This document shows, piece by piece, positions 1-6,889 of a stretch of DNA of 53,114 bases (positions are counted from its first letter, which is position 1; every line of letters begins with the position of its first letter). Made by a program: the position numbers and the translations under genes. The notes beneath the pieces are model-generated. The model was not told where the DNA came from and searched no databases. It saw only the letters and a program-made list of their open reading frames with translations. Origin of the DNA: a virus; IMG/VR virus record IMGVR_UViG_3300034283_001180, positions 1 to 53,114 of that record; one strand, given 5' to 3'.

Positions 1-238
1 ATGCATATGTTAATGCATATACGTGTGAGAGACCGTCTAACTGGCCCTCCCAGTACTTCCGCTCCATGGATTCCATAGCGTCCCCATAGTCGTTCTCCTC
101 CTCGATTCTTTTGGCCTCCAGGTATTCCTTTTCAGCCTCATACATGAGGTGCTTCAGTTCACCGTGCAAGATATCTGTGCCGCTCTCGCCCATGTCTACA
201 AGTTTCTGCAGATGTGGTTCCAGTTCTAATGTTTCCAT
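1..238 (-). CDS. Hypothetical acidic helical protein, 3' end cut by window
   Basis: The reading frame begins at ATG 238 and stays open through the left edge, so only the first 79 residues are visible. It starts METLELEPHLQKLVD and is rich in Glu and Lys, with a charged, probably helical stretch in the second half (around residues 31-60). The start overlaps the stop of the preceding gene as TAATG, which implies translational coupling at the end of the minus-strand operon. I recognise no family. Confidence 0.7.
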   Translation of the reverse strand, partial: METLELEPHLQKLVDMGESGTDILHGELKHLMYEAEKEYLEAKRIEEENDYGDAMESMERKYWEGQLDGLSHVYALTYA

Positions 239-399
239 TATCGGCACACTCGCTTTGTAACATATCGGTAGTAGGTGTAGGACTTAGTAGAACTATCTTT
301 AATCTGATATCTTTTATAAGTACAAACCCGTGCTTCAGAAACAGTTGTTGTGATTGGCATTAATCCTAGGACTAGGATTGCTACTATTACTTTTTTCAT
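238..399 (-). CDS. Small secreted or membrane-anchored peptide
   Basis: A 53-residue protein with a strong ribosome site (GAGGAGG, 3 nt before ATG). The N-terminus is MKKVIVAILVLGLM followed by a polar stretch and SEA, a plausible signal peptide cleaved near residue 23. The mature part would be about 30 residues, basic, Tyr-rich, with two Cys (CTYKRY near the new N-terminus and VCR at the end) that could form a disulfide. It overlaps both neighbours by TAATG. The function is unknown; export to the cell envelope is inferred. Confidence 0.75.
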   Translation of the reverse strand: MKKVIVAILVLGLMPITTTVSEARVCTYKRYQIKDSSTKSYTYYRYVTKRVCR

Positions 400-638
400 T
401 ATTCCTCCTCGTTTGTTTCGGCAAGTATATCATTCGCCACTGACAAAAAGTGGCGGGCATTAAGAATCTGTCCAGCCATATGATTATATTCAAAATCTAA
501 TTCATTATAATCTTTACTAGCAGGGTCTAATGATTCCATTTGTTCAGAAATACCTTCAAGGTCTTGTTCCAAACTAATTATATGGAGCTTTATATATTCT
601 TTCAGTTGACCAGTTCTACGAATGTATTCTGATTCCAT
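399..638 (-). CDS. Hypothetical helical protein (79 aa)
   Basis: Starts MESEYIRRTGQLKEYIK. A longer upstream reading frame exists, but ATG 638 overlaps the stop of the preceding gene as TAATG, matching the coupling seen along this operon, and the upstream residues are better explained by that gene. The protein is acidic and looks all-helical, with a likely coiled coil over residues 10-45. No family recognised. Confidence 0.7.
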   Translation of the reverse strand: MESEYIRRTGQLKEYIKLHIISLEQDLEGISEQMESLDPASKDYNELDFEYNHMAGQILNARHFLSVANDILAETNEEE

Positions 639-787
639 TATTGAACATGCCCCTCTTCCATTAATCCAATTAAAAAGTCGGCGGCTAACCAAACTTCTTC
701 TTTATCTCTAGAATCAGGTAAAGATTCATGAATATTCAATAAACCAGTTACCATTTCTTCTACATCTTGTAATTTATAACCCAACAT
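638..787 (-). CDS. Small hypothetical protein (49 aa)
   Basis: Begins MLGYKLQDVEEMVTG and ends GLMEEGHVQ. The start lies inside the 3' end of the upstream gene, about 12 nt after a GGAGG, and its stop overlaps the next start as TAATG. It looks like a short amphipathic helical protein. Function unknown; the tight coupling is the main evidence that it is real. Confidence 0.6.
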   Translation of the reverse strand: MLGYKLQDVEEMVTGLLNIHESLPDSRDKEEVWLAADFLIGLMEEGHVQ

Positions 788-998
788 AATGTTCATCATC
801 CTCCTTTAAATTATAGAATTGATTAAATGCTTGTTTAATCTCTTTAGAATCACACATTACTGCAAATTGATAATCTGCATAAAATGAACCTTCATCTAAA
901 TTAGAATTCATCCATTCTTCAAATAGATGTTCAGATATTACTTGTATCTCATAATCAATAACCATTTGGTTAATGTTGGCTTCTTCTAGGAAACTCAT
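774..998 (-). CDS. Hypothetical protein (74 aa)
   Basis: Begins MSFLEEANINQMVIDYE. Its ATG overlaps the stop of the upstream Api92-like gene as ATGA, so the two are probably translated together. The protein is acidic with many aromatic residues in the centre (FEEWMNSN, SFYADYQFAV) and an internal GGAGG near its end that serves the next gene. No family recognised. Confidence 0.7.
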   Translation of the reverse strand: MSFLEEANINQMVIDYEIQVISEHLFEEWMNSNLDEGSFYADYQFAVMCDSKEIKQAFNQFYNLKEDDEHYVGL

Positions 999-1786
999 TT
1001 GATTTGCTCCATTCTATAATCAGGGACATGCTCGGAATCCAAGTATATCTTATGGGTCTGACATTCTTTGACACAATCAAGGTCTGCCTCGCCAAGGTAA
1101 TTACAAGATGAACATATCTCACCACAATCATTATCGCAATAATCTAATGTATCTATTTCATCACAATCTCTGCATTTGTTCTCATATTCTTCACAGATTG
1201 TTACATTGCCACGAAGAATCTCATATTCCCCACCCCAACCTGTTTCTTCCTCAAATTCGAGGGTAAGAAGAGAATTAGGAACAAGATTAGATAGTTTAGT
1301 TAGAATAGTTACAGCAGGTGACCAAGCAGTTTCATACTTATATACAACCCAGTTGTCTTCGCCTTCTGATTTATATTCAAGCAATTCTGTATTTGGATAC
1401 TTATCGTCATCTGATACGGCTACATCCCACTTAGTTCCCCAGTTAGTGTTATTCCAAGAATACCAATCTTTCTGAGTTTTGGCGTGAGCAATTTCTTGTG
1501 CAAACCAATTTGGGTCTTTTATGTCTGCACCTGAACGTGTTGGCTGGCAGGCATATTCCTCATCAGTAATGCCATCATCCTTATATGAGTGAATATTAAA
1601 GAAGGCAAAGACAGGATTACTATAAGTAACTTCTTTAATTTTGGTGGGGAAACCCATAGATGAGATATCACCCATACCATAAGTCTCTTGTGCTAATGTA
1701 AATGGACGATTCAATCTATCCTTGATATAATCAATTTCCTCTTTAGGTCCTTGAATTGTTAGAGTGTTATATACCCAATTTGGCAT
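995..1786 (-). CDS. Api92-like ferredoxin-fold protein with Cys-rich tail
   Basis: I place the start at ATG 1786 (MPNWVYNTLTIQGP) because the longer reading frame would run through the promoter at 1811-1832, and because a conserved AACGAAAGGAA leader lies just upstream. The MPNWVYN opening is typical of phage and plasmid proteins with the Api92-like ferredoxin domain. The central region is rich in Trp and Tyr. The C-terminal about 70 residues hold at least ten Cys (CRDC, CDNDC, CSSC, CVKEC), suggesting one or two zinc sites appended to the usual domain. It is the first gene of the operon running to the left edge. Molecular role unknown. Confidence 0.75.
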   Translation of the reverse strand: MPNWVYNTLTIQGPKEEIDYIKDRLNRPFTLAQETYGMGDISSMGFPTKIKEVTYSNPVFAFFNIHSYKDDGITDEEYACQPTRSGADIKDPNWFAQEIAHAKTQKDWYSWNNTNWGTKWDVAVSDDDKYPNTELLEYKSEGEDNWVVYKYETAWSPAVTILTKLSNLVPNSLLTLEFEEETGWGGEYEILRGNVTICEEYENKCRDCDEIDTLDYCDNDCGEICSSCNYLGEADLDCVKECQTHKIYLDSEHVPDYRMEQIK

Positions 1787-1810
1787 TTCATTTCCTTTCG
1801 TTATTGTCAT

Positions 1811-1832
1811 ATTATACAACCCCCCACTGACA
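1811..1832 (-). promoter_or_regulatory. TGTCRGT-type early promoter 1
   Basis: Reading the minus strand: TGTCAGT (1832-1826), 9 nt, TATAAT (1816-1811), then a leader with AACGAAAGG before ATG 1786. TTGTCA further upstream would also give an 18-bp-spaced -35. A weak CRP-like dyad lies at about 1856-1871. Confidence 0.8.
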
Positions 1833-1908
1833 TTTGACAATATCTCACACGAATATGAGGTTTAGATCACAAATCTCACAAAAGCTCACAATTTCGGGAA
1901 AAATATAA

Positions 1909-1937
1909 TTGACAACGTAAACAGTTTTTGATACCCT
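1909..1937 (+). promoter_or_regulatory. Possible plus-strand promoter
   Basis: TTGACA at 1909-1914, 17 bp, then TACCCT at 1932-1937. The -35 is perfect and the -10 weak. It points into the structured intergenic segment 1960-2072, which has no plus-strand gene. Confidence 0.35.
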
Positions 1938-1959
1938 CTGGTATTTGTGGGCAAGAAGA

Positions 1960-1979
1960 AGGGCCCCCGAAGGGGCCCT
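1960..1979. terminator. GC-rich hairpin
   Basis: AGGGCCCC (1960-1967), CGAA loop, GGGGCCCT (1972-1979). It lies downstream of the minus-strand gene at 2088-2492. Neither side has a convincing U-tract, so it may be an attenuator or RNA-stability element. Confidence 0.45.
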
Positions 1980-1983
1980 AGAA

Positions 1984-2072
1984 TGTGAGGCTGCTAGCAC
2001 AAACGAAAGGAATTAAGTAAAAGCTGCCTTACTTAGCGACTTGGTGACTAACCCTAGTAGCCGCACCTCACA
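1984..2072 (+). ncRNA. Candidate structured RNA in intergenic gap
   Basis: The 300-nt gap between two minus-strand genes holds nested complementarity: TGTGAGG (1984-1990) with CCTCACA (2066-2072), CTGCTAG (1991-1997) with CTAGTAG (2054-2060, one G-U pair if read as plus-strand RNA) and an internal AAGTAA...TTACTT. The segment also contains ACGAAAGGAA on the plus strand, the same sequence as the minus-strand gene leaders. It is not a tRNA, since no T-arm is visible. The call rests on pairing alone. Confidence 0.3.
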
Positions 2073-2087
2073 AGATGTGAACCTCTA

Positions 2088-2492
2088 TTATACCAAAATC
2101 TTGGCGTCCGTGTATTTCTCAACAAATGCACGTAGGTCCATGGTGAACATTGCTTCGTTCTTCATACCTCGAACCTTATTAGATTCGTTATGGAATGAAT
2201 CTTCTTCATGAAGACTGAATGTACATTCGAGCCAGTTTACTACAGGAATCTTATGCTCATTGTCTGAGATTTCATTTACCTGCAGGCCCCATCCAGTTTC
2301 CGAAGCCCATGCGTCGCCAATCATATTACTGATTGCGATACGTGTAGCATATGAAGGGTCCGACCAACGTGGCTGTGCCTTTGCTACTGCCTCTGCTAAA
2401 TTCTCTAGCATGTTGTAGCCTGCCCAGTGCCCATATAGTACGATTGTCTCTCCGCTTGGTTGTACAAAGACGAAGTTTGCACGGTCTCCCAT
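2088..2492 (-). CDS. Conserved actinophage-type 'MGDRANF' protein
   Basis: A 134-residue protein starting MGDRANFVFVQPSG. I recognise the pattern MGDRANF... YGHWAG ... PRWSDPSYATRI ... SETGWGL ... DNEH as a hypothetical protein frequent in phages of actinobacteria; no biochemical role is known to me. It is the last gene of a unit that begins at ATG 3520, and the hairpin at 1960-1979 follows it. A weak site (AAAGG) precedes the start. Its presence is one of the clues to the host group. Confidence 0.75.
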   Translation of the reverse strand: MGDRANFVFVQPSGETIVLYGHWAGYNMLENLAEAVAKAQPRWSDPSYATRIAISNMIGDAWASETGWGLQVNEISDNEHKIPVVNWLECTFSLHEEDSFHNESNKVRGMKNEAMFTMDLRAFVEKYTDAKILV

Positions 2493-2493
2493 G

Positions 2494-2700
2494 TTATATC
2501 CTTTCTGTTTCTAGTCTTTGAGGAACTTCCTCAATCTTATTCAATTCTATAATTTCATAGGCCCAGTTGTCAAGGACCTTGTACTTATTTCGGTGGTGGC
2601 CACAGAAATACAGCTCCCCGCTAGTTCCTCTAGCCAGAAATAAAGCTTGTGCTGAACATGAATCACATTTGATCCATCTAGTTAGATCCTCAGAGGTCAT
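2494..2700 (-). CDS. Small zinc-binding protein, CxxC...CGHH (DUF7455-like)
   Basis: Residues 13-16 read CDSC (in WIKCDSCSAQALFL) and the centre reads GELYFCGHHRNKY, giving a C-x2-C plus C-G-H-H zinc-ribbon-like site. This layout matches a small family common in actinobacteria and their phages (DUF7455-like, from memory). The start overlaps the end of the upstream gene by 11 nt and the downstream gene follows after 1 nt, so it sits in a tight operon. DNA or protein contact through the zinc site is a guess. Confidence 0.65.
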   Translation of the reverse strand: MTSEDLTRWIKCDSCSAQALFLARGTSGELYFCGHHRNKYKVLDNWAYEIIELNKIEEVPQRLETERI

Positions 2701-2845
2701 GGTCTAATGTCCCAAATTCGATTTTGTCTGCAACCCAATCTAATACGGCGCCATCATCATGGGCTTCTGCCCACCTGCGAATGTTATTGATAATAACTTC
2801 ACGAGTAAACTTGACACCATCTTCAAAACCTTCTCTGTAATCCAT
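2690..2845 (-). CDS. Small hypothetical protein (51 aa)
   Basis: Begins MDYREGFEDGVKFTREVI, preceded by AGGAGGT, 4 nt before the ATG, the best ribosome site in this operon. Acidic and probably helical; it ends GTLDHDL. The stop lies inside the next gene, so translation is likely coupled. No family recognised. Confidence 0.65.
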   Translation of the reverse strand: MDYREGFEDGVKFTREVIINNIRRWAEAHDDGAVLDWVADKIEFGTLDHDL

Positions 2846-2846
2846 T

Positions 2847-3059
2847 TTACCTCCTAGTGTAGCCTGTTGGCTGATAATCTGATTCCACTAGTATATCTAA
2901 CTTATACTTAGAAATCAAGGCCGAAACCTTTTCAATGCTGCCAGTTCCTAATTCAAAAGCATTGTCTTCTAAATAGTATGGGTCCAGGCCTGAGAACTCA
3001 GCCTCCCAGTAGGCCGCCTTGCAGACGGCACCACTAGGTGCTTGTAGTTGATAATACAT
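2847..3059 (-). CDS. Hypothetical protein (70 aa)
   Basis: I place the start at ATG 3059 (MYYQLQAPSGAVCKAAYWE), which overlaps the stop of the preceding gene as TAATG, rather than at the ATG 9 nt upstream. The N-terminal half is rich in Tyr and Trp and the C-terminal half looks helical (IEKVSALISKYKLDIL). The function is unknown. Confidence 0.65.
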   Translation of the reverse strand: MYYQLQAPSGAVCKAAYWEAEFSGLDPYYLEDNAFELGTGSIEKVSALISKYKLDILVESDYQPTGYTRR

Positions 3060-3520
3060 TAGTTCCAATCCTGACTGTCGATATAATCAACATCCCATGA
3101 ATCAACCTTGGTGTCGAAATCATTTGAGTCAACTGCTAAATTGTCACCAATGTGATAACGAATATCAAAGTCCTCAACTTCATCAAGATTTACCAAAGTA
3201 GTTCCTGATACTGTAAGAGTTGCAGTCCAAGACATTTCCTGTTGAGGAGTGTGGTCTAGAATTGTGCACAGGTCACGAAGCACTTCATCTTTTTCTGTAT
3301 TTGGATTAAACCAACTCTCCATAGTTAGATTATCAATAATCTTTCTAATGGTACCTTGTGAGCGAGACAAGTGGTCTTCCAGGTTTTTGATACGTTCTAA
3401 CTTATATTCAAGGTCAGTCACCTTGACAATTGGGAATGTAACTTCACCGTTTGTGATGTCCTTGTATTGAACAAGAACATTAGCATTGTAGGTCGTTGGA
3501 ACCTCTATAGTATTTTCCAT
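3059..3520 (-). CDS. Hypothetical acidic protein (153 aa)
   Basis: ATG 3520 (MENTIEVPTTYNANVLVQ) follows a conserved AACGAAAGGAA leader; an in-frame ATG further upstream lies beyond the promoter and is rejected. A coiled-coil segment covers roughly residues 35-60 (LEYKLERIKNLEDHL). The last 40 residues are very Asp-rich. It is the first gene of the unit that ends at 2088. No family recognised. Confidence 0.7.
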   Translation of the reverse strand: MENTIEVPTTYNANVLVQYKDITNGEVTFPIVKVTDLEYKLERIKNLEDHLSRSQGTIRKIIDNLTMESWFNPNTEKDEVLRDLCTILDHTPQQEMSWTATLTVSGTTLVNLDEVEDFDIRYHIGDNLAVDSNDFDTKVDSWDVDYIDSQDWN

Positions 3521-3547
3521 TGTATTCCTTTCGTTGTTATGTGGAGT

Positions 3548-3569
3548 ATTATAGCGGACCTGACTGACA
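3548..3569 (-). promoter_or_regulatory. TGTCRGT-type early promoter 2
   Basis: Minus strand: TGTCAGT (3569-3563), 9 nt, TATAAT (3553-3548), leader with AACGAAAGGAA, ATG 3520. A CRP-like site lies 56 bp upstream of the -10 centre. Confidence 0.85.
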
Positions 3570-3598
3570 TTTACAACCAGGTTTCGGGAAAAAAGTTT

Positions 3599-3614
3599 TG
3601 TGATACGTAACACA
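3599..3614. promoter_or_regulatory. CRP/GlxR-like site (one mismatch)
   Basis: TGTGA-TACGTA-ACACA, one mismatch from TGTGA-N6-TCACA, upstream of early promoter 2. Confidence 0.5.
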
Positions 3615-3650
3615 CGCTGCCTGCCTTCAGTTGTGCGGGCGTATTAGCTG

Positions 3651-3726
3651 CGACCCCAACGGGATTTGAACCCGTGATCTCCACCGTGACAGGGTGGCGA
3701 ATTAAACCAGACTATTCCATGGGGCC
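3651..3726 (-). tRNA. tRNA-Asp (GTC)
   Basis: The minus strand folds as a complete cloverleaf: acceptor GGCCCCA with TGGGGTC (one G-U), D stem GAAT/ATTC, anticodon stem CCACC/GGTGG around CTGTCAC (anticodon GTC), T arm CGGGTTCAAATCCCG, discriminator G. CCA is not encoded. It lies alone between two minus-strand units. The many GAT/GAC codons in the virion genes fit a supplement to the host tRNA pool. Confidence 0.93.
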
Positions 3727-3731
3727 TAGGT

Positions 3732-3751
3732 GGGGCCCCTTGCGGGGCCCC
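3732..3751. terminator. Perfect GGGGCCCC hairpin
   Basis: GGGGCCCC, TTGC loop, GGGGCCCC (8 bp, perfect), 7 nt beyond the stop of the DUF932 gene and directly before tRNA-Asp. T-rich sequence follows on the plus strand only, so on the minus strand it may act as a processing or pause site rather than a strong terminator. Confidence 0.5.
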
Positions 3752-3758
3752 GTCATTT

Positions 3759-4769
3759 TTAGAATGACTTTACAACTTGAAGAATCTTATTCTTCTCAGC
3801 AGTAATAACAGGGTCGAATCCTGAAGCAGAAGCCCACTTCGATTCTGAATTACTCTTACGAGTAGGGCGGAAATAATCAAGGCGTTCAGTAAGCGCATTG
3901 AAAGCACCCCATTTTGTACCCTTGATGTTAGCATTAGTTGGTGAGTTATGATAAAGGTCATTTAGCAAAACAACTTTATTATCCCACTTAGTCTTAGCCA
4001 ATTTAGAATCTGATTCAGCAGGCTTAGGATAAATTGTTTTTACAATATCCTGAAATTGCTTATCAGTAATCTCAGCATTGAATAGAGCCTGAGCCTCTTT
4101 TTCGAATGAATCGAAATAGCCTAGAGTTAGACCAAGAGTTTCACGAGCAATTTGAATCTTGCCTTCAGCGGTCTGTGTGTGGCGAATCTTGAAAGATTGC
4201 TTAGCAGACTTCATTGCTAGATTCAAAGTGTTTTGGCATACAACACGAACAGGAGTAATTGCTGCCTGAACAGCAACAGAGCCGTCGTGTGATGTCCATA
4301 CAATAAGATAAAGTTTTGTCTTATCGTTAGCACCTTGTGGGTCTAAAACCATTTCACGAGGAACAGTAAGAGAACCGAATACAACTTTACCAGCCTTTAG
4401 AGAGCCAGCAGATTCCCAAGCGCAGCGAGAATCGCCATCTAGAATGTTATCAGCGAATGAAAATAGTTCTTCATTCTGAACAACTTTATATCTAGAACCT
4501 ACAACAGAAAGAACATCAGTTCCTCCATTGAATGGGTTATTACGAATTACATATTGTGAACCAGAACTATCGTTCCATTCAGCAGGAATATGTTCAGCAA
4601 CAGGAGATAAGCGTACGTCCCAATTGGAAAGTTTTGCTTCATCGAGCATGAGTTGTGTTGAAACTTCTTCATCTTGTGAGAAGATTCGATTTGCGAGATT
4701 GTGCCATGCGGGAGTTCCACGCAAGGCGAAAGCGACTTCGTCGCCATTGATTTCAAGGTTATGAGCCAT
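3759..4769 (-). CDS. DUF932 family protein (phage/plasmid-like)
   Basis: 336 residues, starting MAHNLEINGDEVAFALRG. The sequence matches the DUF932 / TIGR03299 phage-plasmid family: GTPAWHNL near residue 19, NPFNGG...SRYKVVQNEELF near 78-100, and a C-terminal LNDLYHNSPTNANIKGTKW segment. Members occur in many phages and conjugative elements; some are proposed to help establish the element in its host, but the reaction is not known. It is a single-gene unit with its own TGTCRGT-type promoter. The length is normal for the family. Confidence 0.85.
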   Translation of the reverse strand: MAHNLEINGDEVAFALRGTPAWHNLANRIFSQDEEVSTQLMLDEAKLSNWDVRLSPVAEHIPAEWNDSSGSQYVIRNNPFNGGTDVLSVVGSRYKVVQNEELFSFADNILDGDSRCAWESAGSLKAGKVVFGSLTVPREMVLDPQGANDKTKLYLIVWTSHDGSVAVQAAITPVRVVCQNTLNLAMKSAKQSFKIRHTQTAEGKIQIARETLGLTLGYFDSFEKEAQALFNAEITDKQFQDIVKTIYPKPAESDSKLAKTKWDNKVVLLNDLYHNSPTNANIKGTKWGAFNALTERLDYFRPTRKSNSESKWASASGFDPVITAEKNKILQVVKSF

Positions 4770-4802
4770 GAATTTTCCTTTCTATAGTTGATTAGTTCCT
4801 GA

Positions 4803-4824
4803 ATTATACACTACCCCACCGACA
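4803..4824 (-). promoter_or_regulatory. TGTCRGT-type early promoter 3
   Basis: Minus strand: TGTCGGT (4824-4818), 9 nt, TATAAT (4808-4803), then GAAAGGAAAA before ATG 4769. Two inverted DnaA boxes lie just upstream. Confidence 0.85.
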
Positions 4825-4845
4825 TTTGTCTATTTAGTTTTGGGA

Positions 4846-4879
4846 GTTATCCACAGGTACTCGTAAGGCTGTGGATAAC
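4846..4879. promoter_or_regulatory. Inverted pair of perfect DnaA boxes
   Basis: TTATCCACA at 4847-4855 and its reverse complement TGTGGATAA at 4870-4878 form an 11-bp inverted repeat (GTTATCCACAG / CTGTGGATAAC). Both match the DnaA consensus TTATNCACA exactly. They lie upstream of the DUF932 promoter. Confidence 0.65.
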
Positions 4880-4905
4880 CCCGCAGTTGTGGGGGCCGCA
4901 GCTGA

Positions 4906-5022
4906 TCACTGCATAAATTCTTCCAGCACCTCCAAGGCTATGCAATATTTACAGTTACAGTCGACGTGGTCCATTACCGTTTCCCAAATATCATGGCGGA
5001 CCTCATGAGCAGCATATGACAT
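4906..5022 (-). CDS. Tiny CxCxxC protein (38 aa)
   Basis: Starts MSYAAHEVRHDIWETVM at ATG 5022, overlapping the stop of the Gp88-like gene as TAATG. The centre reads DCNCKYC, and two His precede it, so a metal site is possible. The protein is too short for family assignment. Confidence 0.6.
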   Translation of the reverse strand: MSYAAHEVRHDIWETVMDHVDCNCKYCIALEVLEEFMQ

Positions 5023-5750
5023 TATTTTTTACTCGCAGAAAATCGAATGTCTGCCTTGTTATAGACACACAGGCCGCATGATACGCATGCGCTACCATTA
5101 GCAGAAATAAGTGGAATAGACTTATTGTTTTCAGGGCACTTAGCACCAACTTTACCAGTCAATTCTTTCATTGTTGTTTCGGTGACAGCGAAAGTCTTTC
5201 CTAGATAAGCAAGGCGGGTACCATGAGAGACACGCAATTCCTTAGCAATATCCTTATTTTCATCATCCGTCGAATAGTATAGAGACAGATTAGAAATTCC
5301 TTTTAGGATAACAGCAGCAGAGGCTACACGTGTATAGACCCAAAATTGAACATCAGAGTGTTTCTCAATAACAGTCTTCCATGCATATGAATATGTCTCG
5401 CTAAAGAAATCTCCGTCCCAGTGAATACGGAATAGTTTATCTGCAGAACGCTTATCACAGTCAGCCTTGAATTCTACAATCATCTCATCTAGAAGAGATA
5501 CCATTGTTTCAATATCTGCATTGCGTAGGAGCTCCCAGTTATGCAAGAGTACAGCTCTAACGCCTTTATATATTTTTTCTAGTTTACCAGCATAGCAGAC
5601 AGACTCGCAAATACTAGTAGCACCAGGGCAAGAATACTCCCTACCAGCAGGTAGGCCAAAAGTATTCGCAATCGTGGGGGTTTTTCCGTTTGGGGATACC
5701 GCATTGGTAACTTTCCTATCTTTTGAGCGTTTTAGTTTCATGGTAGACAT
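5022..5750 (-). CDS. Gp88-like cysteine-rich phage protein
   Basis: I choose ATG 5750 (MSTMKLKRSKDRKVTNAVSP), 4 nt after the upstream stop; an earlier in-frame ATG would overlap that gene. The pattern GLPAGREYSCPGATSICESVCY near the N-terminus and a C-terminal Cys cluster (CPENNK, CVSCGLC) fit the mycobacteriophage Gene product 88 family, from memory. The spacing C-x5-C-x3-C plus the later CxxC and CxxCxxC could bind zinc or an iron-sulfur cluster. 242 residues. The reaction is unknown. Third-last gene in its unit's order, followed by the tiny CxCxxC protein. Confidence 0.6.
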   Translation of the reverse strand: MSTMKLKRSKDRKVTNAVSPNGKTPTIANTFGLPAGREYSCPGATSICESVCYAGKLEKIYKGVRAVLLHNWELLRNADIETMVSLLDEMIVEFKADCDKRSADKLFRIHWDGDFFSETYSYAWKTVIEKHSDVQFWVYTRVASAAVILKGISNLSLYYSTDDENKDIAKELRVSHGTRLAYLGKTFAVTETTMKELTGKVGAKCPENNKSIPLISANGSACVSCGLCVYNKADIRFSASKK

Positions 5751-5754
5751 TCTA

Positions 5755-5901
5755 TCACCACATACCGACAGCAAATTCGGCAACAGTATCTAAGCATTCG
5801 GCGCATGACCAATCATCGCCATAGACCTCATATTCCGCCTCATCACCAAAATAGGTGGCAGTGCCACAAATCTCATAATATAAACAAGCAACTTTTATCA
5901 T
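5755..5901 (-). CDS. Small CxxC protein (48 aa)
   Basis: Starts MIKVACLYYEICGTATYFGD at ATG 5901, 8 nt after a GAAAGGA site in the conserved leader. It has four Cys, two arranged as SCAEC. Its stop is 4 nt before the next start. It is the first gene of the unit containing the Gp88-like gene. Function unknown. Confidence 0.7.
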   Translation of the reverse strand: MIKVACLYYEICGTATYFGDEAEYEVYGDDWSCAECLDTVAEFAVGMW

Positions 5902-5926
5902 TTAGTTATCCTTTCGTTATGCCGAT

Positions 5927-5948
5927 AGTATAACAGATTAAACTGACA
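5927..5948 (-). promoter_or_regulatory. TGTCRGT-type early promoter 4
   Basis: Minus strand: TGTCAGT (5948-5942), 9 nt, TATACT (5932-5927), leader AACGAAAGGA, ATG 5901. Confidence 0.8.
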
Positions 5949-5970
5949 AAATTTCGGGGACACGCCGTAG

Positions 5971-5986
5971 TGTGTCTTAAATCACA
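5971..5986. promoter_or_regulatory. CRP/GlxR-like site (one mismatch)
   Basis: TGTGT-CTTAAA-TCACA, one mismatch from the consensus, 49 bp upstream of the -10 centre of early promoter 4. Confidence 0.5.
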
Positions 5987-6022
5987 TTGGGCCCCCACTC
6001 TTTTGCGGGCCAAAAGGGAAAT

Positions 6023-6046
6023 GGGGCGGGTAGACAGACCCGCCCC
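6023..6046 (-). terminator. Strong hairpin after the 85-aa gene
   Basis: GGGGCGGGT (6023-6031), 6-nt loop, ACCCGCCCC (6038-6046), beginning 7 nt beyond the stop of the minus-strand gene 6053-6310 and followed on that strand by ATTTCCCTTTT. Confidence 0.65.
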
Positions 6047-6052
6047 AAGCTT

Positions 6053-6310
6053 TTAGATCAAACCTAATTCAATTCTAGTCAATTGCTTAGGTTTATATTT
6101 ATTTACAGTTTGCTCAGGCAAAAACAAAGCAACAGTTTTTGATTTCTTTAGTTCATCATATACATACGCTTTCACATTACCAGAAAACCTAGAAAGATTA
6201 CTAAAAACAATTTCAGTCAAGTATTCTTTATCTATTCCTTGTTCGGAATAAATAGTTAGGTCATTTAGTTTATTCGCATCATAGATTTCAACACGAAAAC
6301 GATTTTTCAT
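6053..6310 (-). CDS. Hypothetical basic protein (85 aa)
   Basis: Starts MKNRFRVEIYDANKLNDLTI. The pattern of alternating hydrophobic and charged residues suggests a small alpha/beta fold. It is flanked by hairpin terminators on both sides and so is probably monocistronic. No TGTCRGT box is present upstream; a TAGAAT about 80 nt upstream could be its -10. No family recognised. Confidence 0.65.
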   Translation of the reverse strand: MKNRFRVEIYDANKLNDLTIYSEQGIDKEYLTEIVFSNLSRFSGNVKAYVYDELKKSKTVALFLPEQTVNKYKPKQLTRIELGLI

Positions 6311-6405
6311 TTATTTACTTTCTGTTAGTAGGGATTTTGGTTGAGCAGTTTATCGCTTGACTTGCTCAGGTCAGGGATTTTTTCCTGTGCTGTATTCTAA
6401 CATAA

Positions 6406-6428
6406 GGGGCTAGATTTTGTCTAGCCCC
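6406..6428 (-). terminator. Hairpin terminator after the 139-aa gene
   Basis: GGGGCTAGA (6406-6414), TTTTG loop, TCTAGCCCC (6420-6428): 9 perfect pairs, then TTATGTT on the minus strand, 8 nt past the stop at 6437. Confidence 0.7.
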
Positions 6429-6436
6429 CTAATTTA

Positions 6437-6856
6437 TTAGAGATAACGAGCAATAGCGTTATAGGTTGAGGTTGAAACTACTTCCTCATCTGTCATTTTG
6501 AGAATACGAATTGCGTTCTCAATTTCATCTACCATTTCCTTGTATTGCCACTCATGATAAGTGTCAAAATCCTTTTCAGGTTCTTTTGGTAGGTCAATAG
6601 CACCCTTAGGCAAATCAAAATCTACATTTACCATGCCATTGTATCTGACATTTGCTCGTAGGTTTTCTGCCTTTGAGATTTGAGCGAGAGCAAGTTTAGC
6701 GATTTCCTTAGACCACTTTTCAGTAGCCTTCGCAAACTTTTCCTCGTTTGATTTCTGATTAGCCTTATCCTTTTGGATTTGTGCTAACTTTGTTTCAAGA
6801 GCCTTGATTACCTTAGTGGTGGCAATCTTGACTTGAATTGCTTTTCCTCTAGCCAT
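6437..6856 (-). CDS. Hypothetical coiled-coil protein (139 aa)
   Basis: Starts MARGKAIQVKIATTKVIKAL behind the AACGAAAGGAAA leader. Residues 10-65 are rich in Ala, Lys and Gln with heptad character, a likely coiled coil; the C-terminal half holds NVDFDLPKG and an acidic helix. The basic N-terminus is compatible with nucleic-acid binding but no motif proves it. Monocistronic, with its own promoter and terminator. Confidence 0.7.
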   Translation of the reverse strand: MARGKAIQVKIATTKVIKALETKLAQIQKDKANQKSNEEKFAKATEKWSKEIAKLALAQISKAENLRANVRYNGMVNVDFDLPKGAIDLPKEPEKDFDTYHEWQYKEMVDEIENAIRILKMTDEEVVSTSTYNAIARYL

Positions 6857-6889
6857 TTGTTTATTTCCTTTCGTTGTTTGTTGAGAGAG

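Noticed and set aside
1176-1475. 99-codon plus-strand frame
   Set aside because: Antisense to the Api92-like gene, with no ribosome site.
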